NCBI RefSeq assembly: GCF_013778455.1 | Contig: NZ_JACEHE010000006.1 | Location: forward strand, 248,001-312,000 | Source: Streptomyces himalayensis subsp. himalayensis | Lineage (GTDB): Bacteria; Actinomycetota; Actinomycetes; Streptomycetales; Streptomycetaceae | Reading direction: 5' to 3' | Length of the DNA stretch: 64,000 nt | Shown here: piece by piece, positions 41,877 to 50,775 of the stretch | Position numbering within the stretch: the stretch's first letter is position 1 | Layout of the letters: every line of letters starts with the position of its first letter | The notes under the pieces: model-generated | The model's database searches: none | Told to the model about the DNA's origin: nothing | Seen by the model: only the letters and a program-made list of their open reading frames with translations | Program-made: the position numbers and the translations under genes

Positions 41877-43994
41877 TTACGCCAGCCCGGCCACCCGGAG
41901 TGCGTGCACGACGTCCCAGTGCCGCTCGTCGGACACTGCCTTGACCGCGTCCAGGAGCAGCGGCACGAGCCGCTCCGGGTCACTCTGCGCGCAACGGGCC
42001 ACCTCCTCGGGGGTACGGACCCGCACGTACACGTCGAGCAAGACGCGGGCCTCGCGGTGCCGGCCCTCGTCGACGAGCCCGACGACGGCGTCGCCGATCT
42101 CCCGCGCGGGCCGGACCAGGCCCTGGCGCAGGATCTGGTCGCTGTCCGAGGTGCGGCCCGCTGCGGACAGGGCGTCCGCCGCGGCGACCAGCCGGTCGAG
42201 CGGCAGCGACGCGGCCTCCCACAGCAGCGTGGCCCAGTCGGCGCCGAGTCCCGCGCGGTGCAGCTCGGCGGCGAGCAGCGGGAAGCGGGTGGGGGCCCAG
42301 TACGCGGCCTCGACGAGTACGGCGTGGGCCTCGCCACTGCGGCCCTCCGCACGCAGCCGGACCAGGCTTTCGACGGCCGCCGTGACGGCCCGGCGTGCCT
42401 CGGCGTCGAGCGGCTGGCGCTGCCGGGTGCCCTCGGAGTCCTCGGGAGCTCCGGCGAACCGGGCGCCGCGGCGTGTGCCGACGGTCGTCGCCGGGGCGGG
42501 CATCACCGGCACGGGCATCGCGGGCTCGGCGAGGGCGGTGTCCGGCTCAGCCTCGATCCCGGCGAACCGGGCGCTGCCGCGACGGCGTTTGGCGCGGGCC
42601 TCGGCTTTGGCTTTGGCTTTGCGACCCTCGGCCTTGCGGGGCTCAGCCTCCCCGGTCTCGGCCTCCCGGGTCTCAGATGCACGGTTCGCGGACCGGGCAG
42701 CGGGGTCGTGCCCGGTGTCGCGGGTGGCGCCGGGGGCAGGGCCTCCGGCGGGGGTGCCGGGACGATAGCCGGGGGCGGGCGTGGGGTCGTCGCCGGCCAC
42801 GCCGGGACGGTAGCCCCCGGCAGAGGCTGGATCGCCACCGGCCACGCCAGGACGATAGCCCCCGGCAGACGCGGAATCGCCACCGGCCACGCCAGACCGA
42901 TAACCCCCGGCAGACGCGGGACCGCCACCGCTCACGCCAGACCGATAACCCCCGGCAGACGCGGGACCGCCACCGGCCACGCCAGACCGATAACCCCCGG
43001 CAGACGCGGAATCGCCACCCGCCACGCCAGACCAGTAATCCCCGGCAGACGTGCGATCGCCGCCGGTGGCGCGGGAACCATAACCCTCGGCAGACGAATG
43101 GCCGGTCCCTGTGCCCTCGGGTGCGTACTGTCCGGCGGCGGACGCGCCGCCCCCGGCGGCGCCGCCGTACCCGCCGGCGGCTGCGCGGCCCGGGGCACCC
43201 GGCCCGGGGGCCCCCGCCGACGGATGGGCCGGTCCTTCCCGCCGTTGCGCCTGCCTGCCCGCGGCCGCCGACGGTCCACCGGTCGCGGGCGCCTCGTCCT
43301 CCGGGCGGAACCAGTCGTCGGGGGCGATGGTGCGGCCTGCAGCGACGGAGTGGCCCTGGCCCGGCCGCCCGGGGCCCGTCGTGCCCACCGGTGCGGCGGG
43401 ATGCTGCCAGGCCGTGGGATCGTCCGGCGCCCCCGGCCTTCCCCGCACCTCCTGGCCGTCCCGGGTAAAGGCTTCCGCGCCATTCCAGAGCCGGTCCACG
43501 GTGGCGATCCGGGAACGCAGTTCGGCGCAGCGTGCGGTCGCGCGCTCGTGGTCGTCGCGGGCCCAGGCCAGGTCGAGTCGGAGGCCCTCCGCCTCGTCCG
43601 GCGAGGCGGCGTCGCGCAGCAGCTCGCCCAGTTCCGCCTGGCGCTCGGCGGCGTACCGCTGCTCGCTGAGCATGACGTCGAGCCGGTCGCCGAGCGCCTC
43701 ACGGCCCCCCGGCCTGGCGTCGTAGGCCGCCAGTGACGCGGCGTGCAGACTGCGCGCCTGCACGGTCTCCGGCCCGGCGACCCAGTCGCCGCGGTCCGCG
43801 GCGAGGTCCTGGATCAGGGACTCCACGACGTCCCAGGGCGGCACCTCTCGGCCGTCCAGGCAGGCCTGCATTCCTTCGGGGTCGCGCTGCCAGAAAACGG
43901 CACACCAGCCCGCGTCCTGATCGAGCTGCGTCACGAGCCGTCTCAGATAGGCCGCGAACTCCCGGACTTGATCCGGGAGTTGTTCCACTGTCAT
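41877..43994 (-). CDS. Large hypothetical protein with a 15-residue repeat linker
   Basis: 705 residues, no signal peptide. The N-terminal third (1-175) is helical and soluble (QVREFAAYLRRLVTQLDQDA). The centre (about 175-420) is Gly/Ala/Pro-rich and includes seven copies of a 15-residue unit like GVAGGDSASAGGYRS. A Lys/Arg/Ala segment (KAEGRKAKAKAEARAKRRRG) follows. The C-terminal 200 residues are helical repeats (EAHAVLVEAAYWAPTRFPLL). I cannot assign a function; it looks like two folded domains joined by a long disordered spacer. Confidence 0.75.
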   Translation of the reverse strand: MTVEQLPDQVREFAAYLRRLVTQLDQDAGWCAVFWQRDPEGMQACLDGREVPPWDVVESLIQDLAADRGDWVAGPETVQARSLHAASLAAYDARPGGREALGDRLDVMLSEQRYAAERQAELGELLRDAASPDEAEGLRLDLAWARDDHERATARCAELRSRIATVDRLWNGAEAFTRDGQEVRGRPGAPDDPTAWQHPAAPVGTTGPGRPGQGHSVAAGRTIAPDDWFRPEDEAPATGGPSAAAGRQAQRREGPAHPSAGAPGPGAPGRAAAGGYGGAAGGGASAAGQYAPEGTGTGHSSAEGYGSRATGGDRTSAGDYWSGVAGGDSASAGGYRSGVAGGGPASAGGYRSGVSGGGPASAGGYRSGVAGGDSASAGGYRPGVAGGDPASAGGYRPGVAGDDPTPAPGYRPGTPAGGPAPGATRDTGHDPAARSANRASETREAETGEAEPRKAEGRKAKAKAEARAKRRRGSARFAGIEAEPDTALAEPAMPVPVMPAPATTVGTRRGARFAGAPEDSEGTRQRQPLDAEARRAVTAAVESLVRLRAEGRSGEAHAVLVEAAYWAPTRFPLLAAELHRAGLGADWATLLWEAASLPLDRLVAAADALSAAGRTSDSDQILRQGLVRPAREIGDAVVGLVDEGRHREARVLLDVYVRVRTPEEVARCAQSDPERLVPLLLDAVKAVSDERHWDVVHALRVAGLA
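42760..43080. repeat. 45-bp in-frame tandem repeat array
   Basis: About seven copies of a 45-bp unit encoding GVAGGDSASAGGYRS-like repeats inside the 705-residue protein gene. Middle copies are near-identical and outer ones degenerate. Being in frame, copy number can change without breaking the protein. Confidence 0.85.
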
Positions 43995-44138
43995 CGAAGT
44001 CCGCCCGTATCAGACTGGAATCTTCCGGTCCGCCAGGAAACACCCGCCGTGTTACAGGAGCGCTACGAGCAGTTTTCAGTGACGCCGCAAAGCTCTCTGG
44101 CGGACTGGTTCATGGCTGTGCGGCGGCAGCCCGAGACC

Positions 44139-45938
44139 CTACGACGCCGGCCGCACCACCATCGCCGAGCCCCCACCCCGCCGTACCGTCTCGGCCGCCG
44201 CGAGCCAGCGGCCGTCCGTCAGGCGCTGGACTGCGGTGGCCGCGCCGATTTCCGGGTTCTGGCGGAAGCCGTGGCCGATGGACTCCAGTTCCGCCTTCAG
44301 GGGGCTGTTCCACAGGCCCGGTTCGAGTTCCGTGGTCGTCTGGTTGCGCTGGCTGGCCCTGGGGGCGGCGATGGCGTCGACCAGCGGCAGGCCCCGGTCG
44401 AGGAAGCCCGTCAGGGTCTGGAGCACGGTCGTGATGATGGTCGCGCCGCCGGGCGAGCCGAGGGCCACCACGGGCTTGCCGTGCTGGTCGAGGACGATCG
44501 TCGGGGACATCGAGGAGCGCGGGCGCTTGCCGGGGCCGGGCAGGTTCGGGTCGTGGACATCGGGGCTGGCGGGCGCGAAGGAGAAGTCGGTCAGCTCGTT
44601 GTTGAGCAGGAAGCCGCGGCCCGGCACGGTGATGCCGCTGCCGCCGGTCTGCTCGATGGTGAGGGTGTACGAGACGACGTTGCCCCATGTGTCGGCGACC
44701 GTGAGGTGCGTGGTGTTCTCGCCCTCGTACGTCGTCGGGGCGGCCTTGTCGCCGGCCGTGCAGGCGGCCGGGTCGCGCGGGTCGCCCGGTGCGAGCGGGC
44801 TGGTCAGTACCGCGTCGTCCTTGATGAGGCAGGCGCGCGAGTCCGCGTACTTCTGCGACAGCAGTTCCTTCGTCGGGACGTCCTCGAAGGCCGGGTCGCC
44901 GACCCAGCGGCCGCGGTCCGCGAACGCGATCCGGCTCGCCTCGATGTAGCGGTGCAGGTACTCGGCCTCGCTCGCCTTCGACAGGTCCGTCCGCTCCAGG
45001 ATGTTGAGCGCCTCGCCGACCGTCGTACCGCCGGAGGACGAGGGCGCCATGGAGTAGACGTCGAGACCGCGGTACGAGGCCTTCGTCGGCGCCTGGCGCT
45101 TCGTGCGGTAGGCCGCGAGGTCCTTCAGCGAAAGGTCACCGGGCCGGGCCACCCGTCCCGAGGACGGGTCCACGGGCGGCTCGTTCACCGTACGCACGAT
45201 GTCCTTCGCCATGTCGCCGCTGTAGAGCGCCCCGACGCCCTTGCGCCCCAGCTCGGCGTAGGTGGTGGCCAGATCGGGGTTCTTGAAGATCGAGCCGACC
45301 GCGGGCAGCTCGCCGCCGGGCAGGAACAGCTTCGCCGTGTCCGGGAAGTCCTCGAAGCGGGCCTGGTTGGACTCGGTCTGCGAGCGGAAGGTGGCGTCGA
45401 CGGTGAAGCCGTCGCGGGCCAGCCGCTCGGCCGGTTTCAGCAGCGAGCCCAGCGACCGGCTGCCCCAGGCGTCGAGCGCGGACCGCCAGGTCGCGGGGGT
45501 ACCGGGCGTACCGACGCTGAGTCCGCTGGTGACCGCGTCGGCGAAGGGGATCGGCTGGCCGTTCTCGAGGAACAGTCCGGAGTCGGCGGTCAGCGGCGCC
45601 GTCTCGCGTCCGTCGATGGTCTGGACGGTACGGGACCTGGCGTCGTAGTAGACGAAATAGCCGCCTCCGCCGATGCCCGCCGAGTAGGGCTCGGTGACGC
45701 CGAGGGCCGCGGCGGTGGCGACGGCCGCGTCGACGGCGTTGCCGCCCTTCTTCAGGACCTCGATACCGGCGGCGGAGGCGTCGGCGTCCACGCTGGAGAC
45801 CGCGCCGCCGTACCCGACGGCGACCGGGGTCTTCTCAGGCGGAGCCGTCTCCGAGGAGGGCGGTGCCGCCGCGCCCACCGACACCACGGCCGCCGCAACA
45901 GCCACGAACGACAGACTCCGCGCAACAGGGCGACGCAT
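44139..45938 (-). CDS. ggt: Secreted gamma-glutamyltransferase
   Basis: Cleaves glutathione and other gamma-glutamyl compounds outside the membrane. The 599-residue precursor starts at ATG 45938, with GGAGG upstream; a start 16 codons earlier is weaker. The signal peptide is SLSFVAVAAAVVSVGAA. Family motifs are GGNAVDAAVATAAALGVTEP, the nucleophile Thr in GENTTHLTVAD (new N-terminus of the small subunit) and GSPGGATIITTVLQ. The preceding NEPPVDPSSG and later RPRSSMSPTIV segments are standard. Confidence 0.95.
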   Translation of the reverse strand: MRRPVARSLSFVAVAAAVVSVGAAAPPSSETAPPEKTPVAVGYGGAVSSVDADASAAGIEVLKKGGNAVDAAVATAAALGVTEPYSAGIGGGGYFVYYDARSRTVQTIDGRETAPLTADSGLFLENGQPIPFADAVTSGLSVGTPGTPATWRSALDAWGSRSLGSLLKPAERLARDGFTVDATFRSQTESNQARFEDFPDTAKLFLPGGELPAVGSIFKNPDLATTYAELGRKGVGALYSGDMAKDIVRTVNEPPVDPSSGRVARPGDLSLKDLAAYRTKRQAPTKASYRGLDVYSMAPSSSGGTTVGEALNILERTDLSKASEAEYLHRYIEASRIAFADRGRWVGDPAFEDVPTKELLSQKYADSRACLIKDDAVLTSPLAPGDPRDPAACTAGDKAAPTTYEGENTTHLTVADTWGNVVSYTLTIEQTGGSGITVPGRGFLLNNELTDFSFAPASPDVHDPNLPGPGKRPRSSMSPTIVLDQHGKPVVALGSPGGATIITTVLQTLTGFLDRGLPLVDAIAAPRASQRNQTTTELEPGLWNSPLKAELESIGHGFRQNPEIGAATAVQRLTDGRWLAAAETVRRGGGSAMVVRPAS

Positions 45939-46076
45939 CCGTACCTCCAGTCGACACCGGTCCCGGCAGCGTAACTGCACTGCCATGCTCCCGTCAGGAC
46001 CACCTTGAACTCGAACGCGAGTACGCGCGACCGCTAGTGTTCTGAGTTAGGAATTCCGCATCGCCGGCCGGCAAGC

Positions 46077-46373
46077 GATCGTCGCATCACCTGGCCGTAG
46101 ACTCCCAACCGGCGCGTATTGATCAACGCGAAGACCGCCCTGGGAAACGGGCCTGTCAGTGCCGAATACCTCAAGCGGCACCTGCTGCACCAGGGCGTCT
46201 ACCTCGAACGCATCCGCGGCGACCGGGTACTGCACGAGGCGCTGACCGTCGGCGCCGACCCGCTGCACCTCGCCCTGCTCTTCAACCTGTCCCACACGAC
46301 CGCGAGCCGCTATGCGGCCATCGCCCAGAACCTGCTCGACGACCAGATCGAGCAGACCGCCGAGAGCGAATGA
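46077..46373 (+). pseudogene. Tyrosine recombinase C-terminal relic with in-frame stop
   Basis: Reads RRITWP, a TAG at 46098-46100, then TPNRRVLINAKTALGNGPVS, YLKRHLLHQGVYLERIRGD and HLALLFNLSHTTASRYAAIA to a stop. The INAKTALG and LSHTTASRYA segments resemble C-terminal parts of Streptomyces mobile-element recombinases. A TTG at 46119 could start an 84-residue product but lacks a ribosome site. I treat it as a fragment. Confidence 0.6.
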
Positions 46374-46479
46374 GTATCCCGCCGATTCAGTGCCGTTTCC
46401 GAACCCCGGGGATGCACGTCAGCGCACTGTTCGCGAGCTGCGCCCCGACGCCCCGGAGGCCGGTCCGTGCGGCGAGCGT

Positions 46480-47310
46480 TCAGGGGGTGTCCGGCGTCGG
46501 CTTGCGGGCCAGGTCGTAGGCGAAGCTCACTGTTTCGGTCAGGCTGCCGTCGATCATGTAGGGGCTGAGCTCGGCGCTGAGGTCGGCGTCGAACTCAGCG
46601 GCGCGGTCCGCAAGCACAGACGGAGGCAGGAATGACGTCGAGCGGACGTGGCTGGCGAGTTCGTCGGTCGTCCAGCGGTGCTCGACCGCGAACCGGTGCC
46701 GTTCGGCGGGCTCGAAGCCGGCGCGAAAGAGCACGTCCTGGTCCGGGTCCTCCTGCCGTTGGCTCTCCGCGCCGGGCGGAACGCGGCTGGATGCGTCGAG
46801 GGTCTCCTGCCACCTGCGCAGCAGCCTGTCGAATGCCTGCTGCCAGTCCAGGGAGCCGGCCCACGGGCTCGTCGACCAGCACAGAGCCAGGCAGCCGCCG
46901 GGCTGGAGCCAAGCAAGGGCGCGCCTGGCGACGACGTCGCGGCGCAGGCGGTGGAAGGCGTTGCCGATGACGATCAGTTCGAAGCTTCCTGGGTCCGCGT
47001 CCAGCTCCTCGGCGTCGGCGGTGATGGCCCGGAGGCGGGCCGCGTCCGCGATGGCGGCCGCCTTGGCGCGGACCGCGTCCGTCATGTCGGGTTCGGCGTC
47101 CACGGCCCATACGTCCGCGAACCGGTCGCGCAGCGGGAAGGCGAGCTGACCGGTGCCGCAGGCCAGGTCCAGAAGGCGTCCACGCCCGGAGGGGGCCGTG
47201 CGGCGGGCCAGGTCGGCGAGCATCGCGTCAGGGTAGGGAAGACGGAAGCGGTCGTAGTAGCTCGCGGTGCCCCGGTACAGGTCGGGGTCGAACCTCACCT
47301 CGTTGGCCAT
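46480..47310 (-). CDS. SAM-dependent methyltransferase, class I
   Basis: A 276-residue small-molecule methyltransferase. Motif I is LLDLACGTGQLAFPLRDRF, followed by the acidic ribose-binding end of beta-2 (VWAVDAEPDM), then AITADAEELD and LIVIGNAFHRL. ATG at 47310 has GGGAGGG upstream. A longer in-frame start at 47448 gives a disordered extension and is unlikely. Substrate unknown. Confidence 0.88.
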   Translation of the reverse strand: MANEVRFDPDLYRGTASYYDRFRLPYPDAMLADLARRTAPSGRGRLLDLACGTGQLAFPLRDRFADVWAVDAEPDMTDAVRAKAAAIADAARLRAITADAEELDADPGSFELIVIGNAFHRLRRDVVARRALAWLQPGGCLALCWSTSPWAGSLDWQQAFDRLLRRWQETLDASSRVPPGAESQRQEDPDQDVLFRAGFEPAERHRFAVEHRWTTDELASHVRSTSFLPPSVLADRAAEFDADLSAELSPYMIDGSLTETVSFAYDLARKPTPDTP

Positions 47311-47516
47311 GCGGCCACCCTCCCACGGGTCCGCCCCGCCAGGCGGCTTCTGATCCGTCCCCGGGCCATCGTGGGGCAACGAACCCACCGCACTTTCATG
47401 CCTGACTGCCGAAGACGCCGTGGGTCCCGGTGAAAGCACCTCAGTCACGCTGAACTCACGGCTGACGTGCCGGTAAGAACCGTGTCACCAGCCGCAAACG
47501 GCGGTGATCAGCCCCC

Positions 47517-48201
47517 TTACCTGGACGGCCGGGGCGGTTCTGCCGTGTTGGTCGTCTCGGCAAGCGCGAGGCGACCGCCCTTCAGCTCGGGCACGTAGTT
47601 GTAGATTGTGTTCCTCGAGACGCCGAGGAGCTTCGCAATCGAGGTGACGGTGTTCTCCGGGCGGGCGAGCAGGTCGCGGGCGTGACGTACCGTACCTGCT
47701 CGTCGGCCATGGCCGGCGGGCGGCCGAGTCGGGCGCCGCGGGCACGGGCGGCGTCCAGGCCCTCATTAGTGCCCTGCACGATGAGTTCGCGGATGAACTC
47801 CGCCAGGGCCGCGAACACGTGGAAGACCAGGCGCCCGCCGGGGCGTGGTCGTGTCGAGCGCCTCGTGTAGCGAGTTGAAGCCGATGCCGCGCTTGCGCAG
47901 ACCGGAGACGATCGCGATGAGGTCCTGGATGGAGCGACCGAGCCGGTCCAGCGACGGGACGACGAGGGTGTCACCCTCGCGCAGGTAGTCGAGGGCCTTC
48001 CACAGTTCCTCGCGTTCGGCATTTGCCGGACTGCTTGTCGGCGAAGATCCGGATGCATGCGGCTTCGGTGAGTGCATGGATCTGCCGGTCGAGCAACTGT
48101 CCCTTGGTGGACACGCGTGCGTATCCCACGAAACCGCCGGTCCGTACGGCCGGAACTGGGGCGAGAGGGCCGGCTGTGTCGTCGTCCTGGGGTGGCTGCA
48201 C
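47517..48201 (-). pseudogene. Resolvase/invertase (serine recombinase) gene broken by three frameshifts
   Basis: All parts of a Tn3/Hin-type resolvase survive, in shifting frames. GFVGYARVSTKGQLLDRQIH with the catalytic Ser runs to ADKQSGK. NAEREELWKALDYLREGDTL and PSLDRLGRSIQDLIAIVSGL follow. GGRLVFHVFAALAEFIRELI runs to MADEQVR, and the HTH tail is TSIAKLLGVSRNTIYNYVPE. Breaks lie near 48027, 47845 (one extra C) and 47690 (a 5-bp duplication, GTACG twice). No active protein is possible. Confidence 0.85.
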
Positions 48202-48371
48202 CCGCTAGACCGTACAGAAAAGGGTGCTCCTCAAGTTCTTGAGCATGTCGGCTTTTTGACACCGTTTTATGGGCATGATCCGGTGCCGATCCGGCTTCGA
48301 GCCCTCGCTTACCGATCTTGCCCATCAATCGGTCGATAAATGAGCAGCGGCACCTCGCAAGCGAGCTGAAC

Positions 48372-48417
48372 CGCAAAGACAACTTCGCGAAGGTCTCTTT
48401 GCGAAGAAGTCTTTGCG
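48372..48417. promoter_or_regulatory. Candidate operator of the ArsR-like regulator
   Basis: CTTCGCGAAG (48383-48392) and CTTTGCGAAG (48397-48406), then CTTTGCG (48411-48417), repeat every 14 bp. An inverse CGCAAAG lies at 48372-48378. The array ends 16 bp before the ATG and abuts a possible -10 (TACCGT, 48421-48426), so bound protein would block transcription. Autoregulation is the simplest reading. Confidence 0.6.
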
Positions 48418-48433
48418 GACTACCGTGTGTCGC

Positions 48434-49099
48434 ATGGCTGATGCAGTGGAGAGGCCGGATGGCCCGAACGTTGAAGAGGACTCGGTTGTCCTGGATGCCA
48501 AGGGGCTGCGTGCCCTGGCGCATCCGGTGCGCGTGCAATTGGTCGGGCTGCTGCGGAAGTACGGCCCGTCGACGGCCACCCGCCTCGCGGAGCGGCTGGG
48601 TGTGAACTCCGGTACGGCCAGTTACCACCTCCGGCAGCTGGGCGCGGCCGGTTTCGTCGAGGAGGACACCGAACGCGGCAACGCGCGAGAGCGCTGGTGG
48701 CGTTCGGTGCACCGGACGACCTGGTTCAACGATCCGGAGCTGGCGGAGCGGGAGCCCGAGGCCACACTGGCCTACCTGCAGTCCGTCGCCGCCATCTACA
48801 CCCTGCGCACGCAGCAGACCCTGAGCGGGCTTCAGACGATGCCCCGCGCATGGCGAAACACCTTCGATATGAGCGACTGGGCCCTGCGGCTCACGCCCGA
48901 GGAAGCCGCCGCCCTGTACCGGGAGTTGGGGGAAGTCATCGCGCGCTACCGGCGAGACGCGCCGGAGACGGCAGCGAGTGCCCCCGAGGGAGCCGAACGG
49001 GTCGCTGTGATCACGCAGATCCTGCCCGAACTGGATGCGCCTGCCGCGTCGTCGCTCCCTTCCGGTCCTCAGGAAGAGGAAGGAAGCCCGACGTCATGA
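48434..49099 (+). CDS. ArsR-like winged-helix transcriptional regulator
   Basis: A 221-residue regulator. The winged helix is ALAHPVRVQLVGLLRKYGPS through LGVNSGTASYHLRQLGAAGF, then WWRSVHRTTW. No metal-binding Cys cluster is seen, so the effector is probably organic. The C-terminal half is helical. It overlaps the transporter gene by 4 bp (ATGA), so it most likely controls that exporter. TACCGT lies seven bases before the ATG, fitting a leaderless mRNA. Confidence 0.88.
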   Translation: MADAVERPDGPNVEEDSVVLDAKGLRALAHPVRVQLVGLLRKYGPSTATRLAERLGVNSGTASYHLRQLGAAGFVEEDTERGNARERWWRSVHRTTWFNDPELAEREPEATLAYLQSVAAIYTLRTQQTLSGLQTMPRAWRNTFDMSDWALRLTPEEAAALYRELGEVIARYRRDAPETAASAPEGAERVAVITQILPELDAPAASSLPSGPQEEEGSPTS

Positions 49100-50433
49100 C
49101 CGACGACGCCTCGGAGCCTGGCGGCATACCCGGCAAGAGGTCCTTACGCCCGCTGGGTGGGGTGCTGGCGGCCATGGCCGTGTCGCTGACCGGCACGCGG
49201 ATCTCCGTTGTGGCACTGCCCTGGTTCGTCCTCGTCACAACCGGCAGCGCCACCCAGACCGGACTGGTCGCCTTTTGCGAGATGGCGCCCTACGTGGTGG
49301 TCAAGGCGTTCACCGGACCGCTGGTGGACCGGGTCGGCCCGCGGGCCGTTTCCTGGACCACCGATCTGGCCAGCGCGACCGCCGCCGCCGCGGTTCCCCT
49401 GCTCCACGCCCTGGACCTGCTCTCCTTTCCCCTTCTGCTGGTTCTGGTCGCGCTGATCGGCGCGGCCCGGGGACCCGGCGACCTGGCCAAGGAGGTGATG
49501 GTCCCGGAGACGGCCGAGCGCAGCCGGGTGCCGCTGGAGCGGGCCACCGGTCTATCCGGCGTGATCGAGCGGCTCGCCTCTACCGTCGGCCTGGCGATCG
49601 GCGGATCCCTGGTGGCGCTGCTCGGTCCCCTGACCGGACTCGTCGTCAACGCGGGCTGCTTCGCCCTCGGATCGATGATCATCAAACTCGCGCTGCCTCG
49701 CGGCATGGGGCACGCGGCCGAGGAAGCCCCCTCGCCGACCGGAAAGACGGGACCGGGCTACTGGCGGCGGTTCGGCGAGGGCTTCGCCTTCCTGCGCGGC
49801 GAGCCGCTGCTGCTCACCGTCATCGTCATGGTCGGCATCACCAACCTGCTGGACGCAGCGTTCAACTCGGTACTCGTACCCGTCTGGGCCAGAGAGTCCG
49901 GCAACGGGCCGACCGCGATCGGCCTGACGGGCAGCGTAATGGGGGCCGCAGCGGTCGGCGGGAGCCTGATCGCCGCGGTGGTCGCGCACCGGCTGCGACG
50001 GCGGGTGGTGGTTCTCACCGGGTTCCTGCTGCTCGGGGCACCGAGGTTCCTGATCCTCGCCTTCGATGCCCCGTTGGGGGTGGTACTGGCCGTCTTCGCG
50101 GTCAGTGGGTTCGGTGCCGGCTTCGTCAACCCAGTGCTGGGGGCCGTCCTCGTCGAGCGGGTGCCGCGCCGGATGCTGGGCCGGGTCAACGCGCTCGGTG
50201 ACTCGCTGGCCTGGGCCGGTATCCCTCTCGGCGGGCTGCTCGCCGGGGCGGCGGTGACCGCTGTCGGACTCGTGCCGGTGCTGCTCGCCTGCGGCGCCGC
50301 GTACTTCCTCACCACGAATCTGGCTGGACTGCGGCCGGAATGGCGCGAGATAGACCGTACGCGTGGGCGGGGCATCGTGAAGCCGCATTCCAAGGAAGAC
50401 GCCTCACAAGGCAGTGCGAACGCAGCGACATGA
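49096..50433 (+). CDS. MFS transporter, drug-efflux type
   Basis: A 445-residue, 12-helix major facilitator of the group often annotated as macrolide/multidrug exporters. The loop 2-3 motif is PLVDRVGPRAVSWTTDLAS. Other segments are LDAAFNSVLVPVWARESGNG and RMLGRVNALGDSLAWAGIPL. Its ArsR-like neighbour overlaps it, a usual resistance cassette layout. The pair sits between a broken resolvase and a transposase tail, so it was probably carried in. Confidence 0.9.
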   Translation: MTDDASEPGGIPGKRSLRPLGGVLAAMAVSLTGTRISVVALPWFVLVTTGSATQTGLVAFCEMAPYVVVKAFTGPLVDRVGPRAVSWTTDLASATAAAAVPLLHALDLLSFPLLLVLVALIGAARGPGDLAKEVMVPETAERSRVPLERATGLSGVIERLASTVGLAIGGSLVALLGPLTGLVVNAGCFALGSMIIKLALPRGMGHAAEEAPSPTGKTGPGYWRRFGEGFAFLRGEPLLLTVIVMVGITNLLDAAFNSVLVPVWARESGNGPTAIGLTGSVMGAAAVGGSLIAAVVAHRLRRRVVVLTGFLLLGAPRFLILAFDAPLGVVLAVFAVSGFGAGFVNPVLGAVLVERVPRRMLGRVNALGDSLAWAGIPLGGLLAGAAVTAVGLVPVLLACGAAYFLTTNLAGLRPEWREIDRTRGRGIVKPHSKEDASQGSANAAT

Positions 50434-50440
50434 CGTTTAC

Positions 50441-50478
50441 GGGAGGGAGGCGGACCATCTGGTTTTCTTCTCCCTCCC
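50441..50478 (+). terminator. Possible terminator after the MFS gene
   Basis: GGGAGGGAG (50441-50449) pairs with CTCCCTCCC (50470-50478) across a 20-base T-rich loop. The large loop makes this only moderate evidence. Confidence 0.4.
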
Positions 50479-50505
50479 ATCGCTCCTTCTGGCCTCGCCC
50501 ACGCT

Positions 50506-50687
50506 TCACGCACGCTCAGATGACTGCTGGTCGGCGGCGTCCGTCGGAACTCGCGGGCCCGGAAGTTTGACCGCAGCAAGGTCGAGGCGGGTGTCCATGT
50601 CGAGGTTGACCTCCCGTACGGACGCACGTGGGACCAGAACAGCGGGGTCAGGCCGCGCCGATCGGCGGGCGTGAGAAGCTCGGCCAC
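50506..50687 (-). pseudogene. Tn3-family transposase (TnpA) C-terminal relic
   Basis: Reads AELLTPADRRGLTPLFWSHV, then RPYG, a shift near 50612 (one G lost), then EVNLDMDTRLDLAAVKLPGP to the stop at 50506. LTPLFWxHVxPYGxxxLDMDxRL is the typical end of Tn3-type transposases. The remaining 900 residues are absent. With the broken resolvase at 47.5-48.2 kb it suggests a decayed Tn3-like transposon around the ArsR/MFS pair. Confidence 0.7.
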
Positions 50688-50775
50688 TCCGGTTCGCGGG
50701 CGGTCGCGTTCCGATCCCTCATTGCCGGGGCGATCGTGATGCTGAGCTCACTGGCAACGAGGCGCAGGCTCGACT

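Noticed and set aside
42760..43080. CRISPR array
   Set aside because: The 45-bp units are contiguous, in frame and without variable spacers; they encode a protein repeat.
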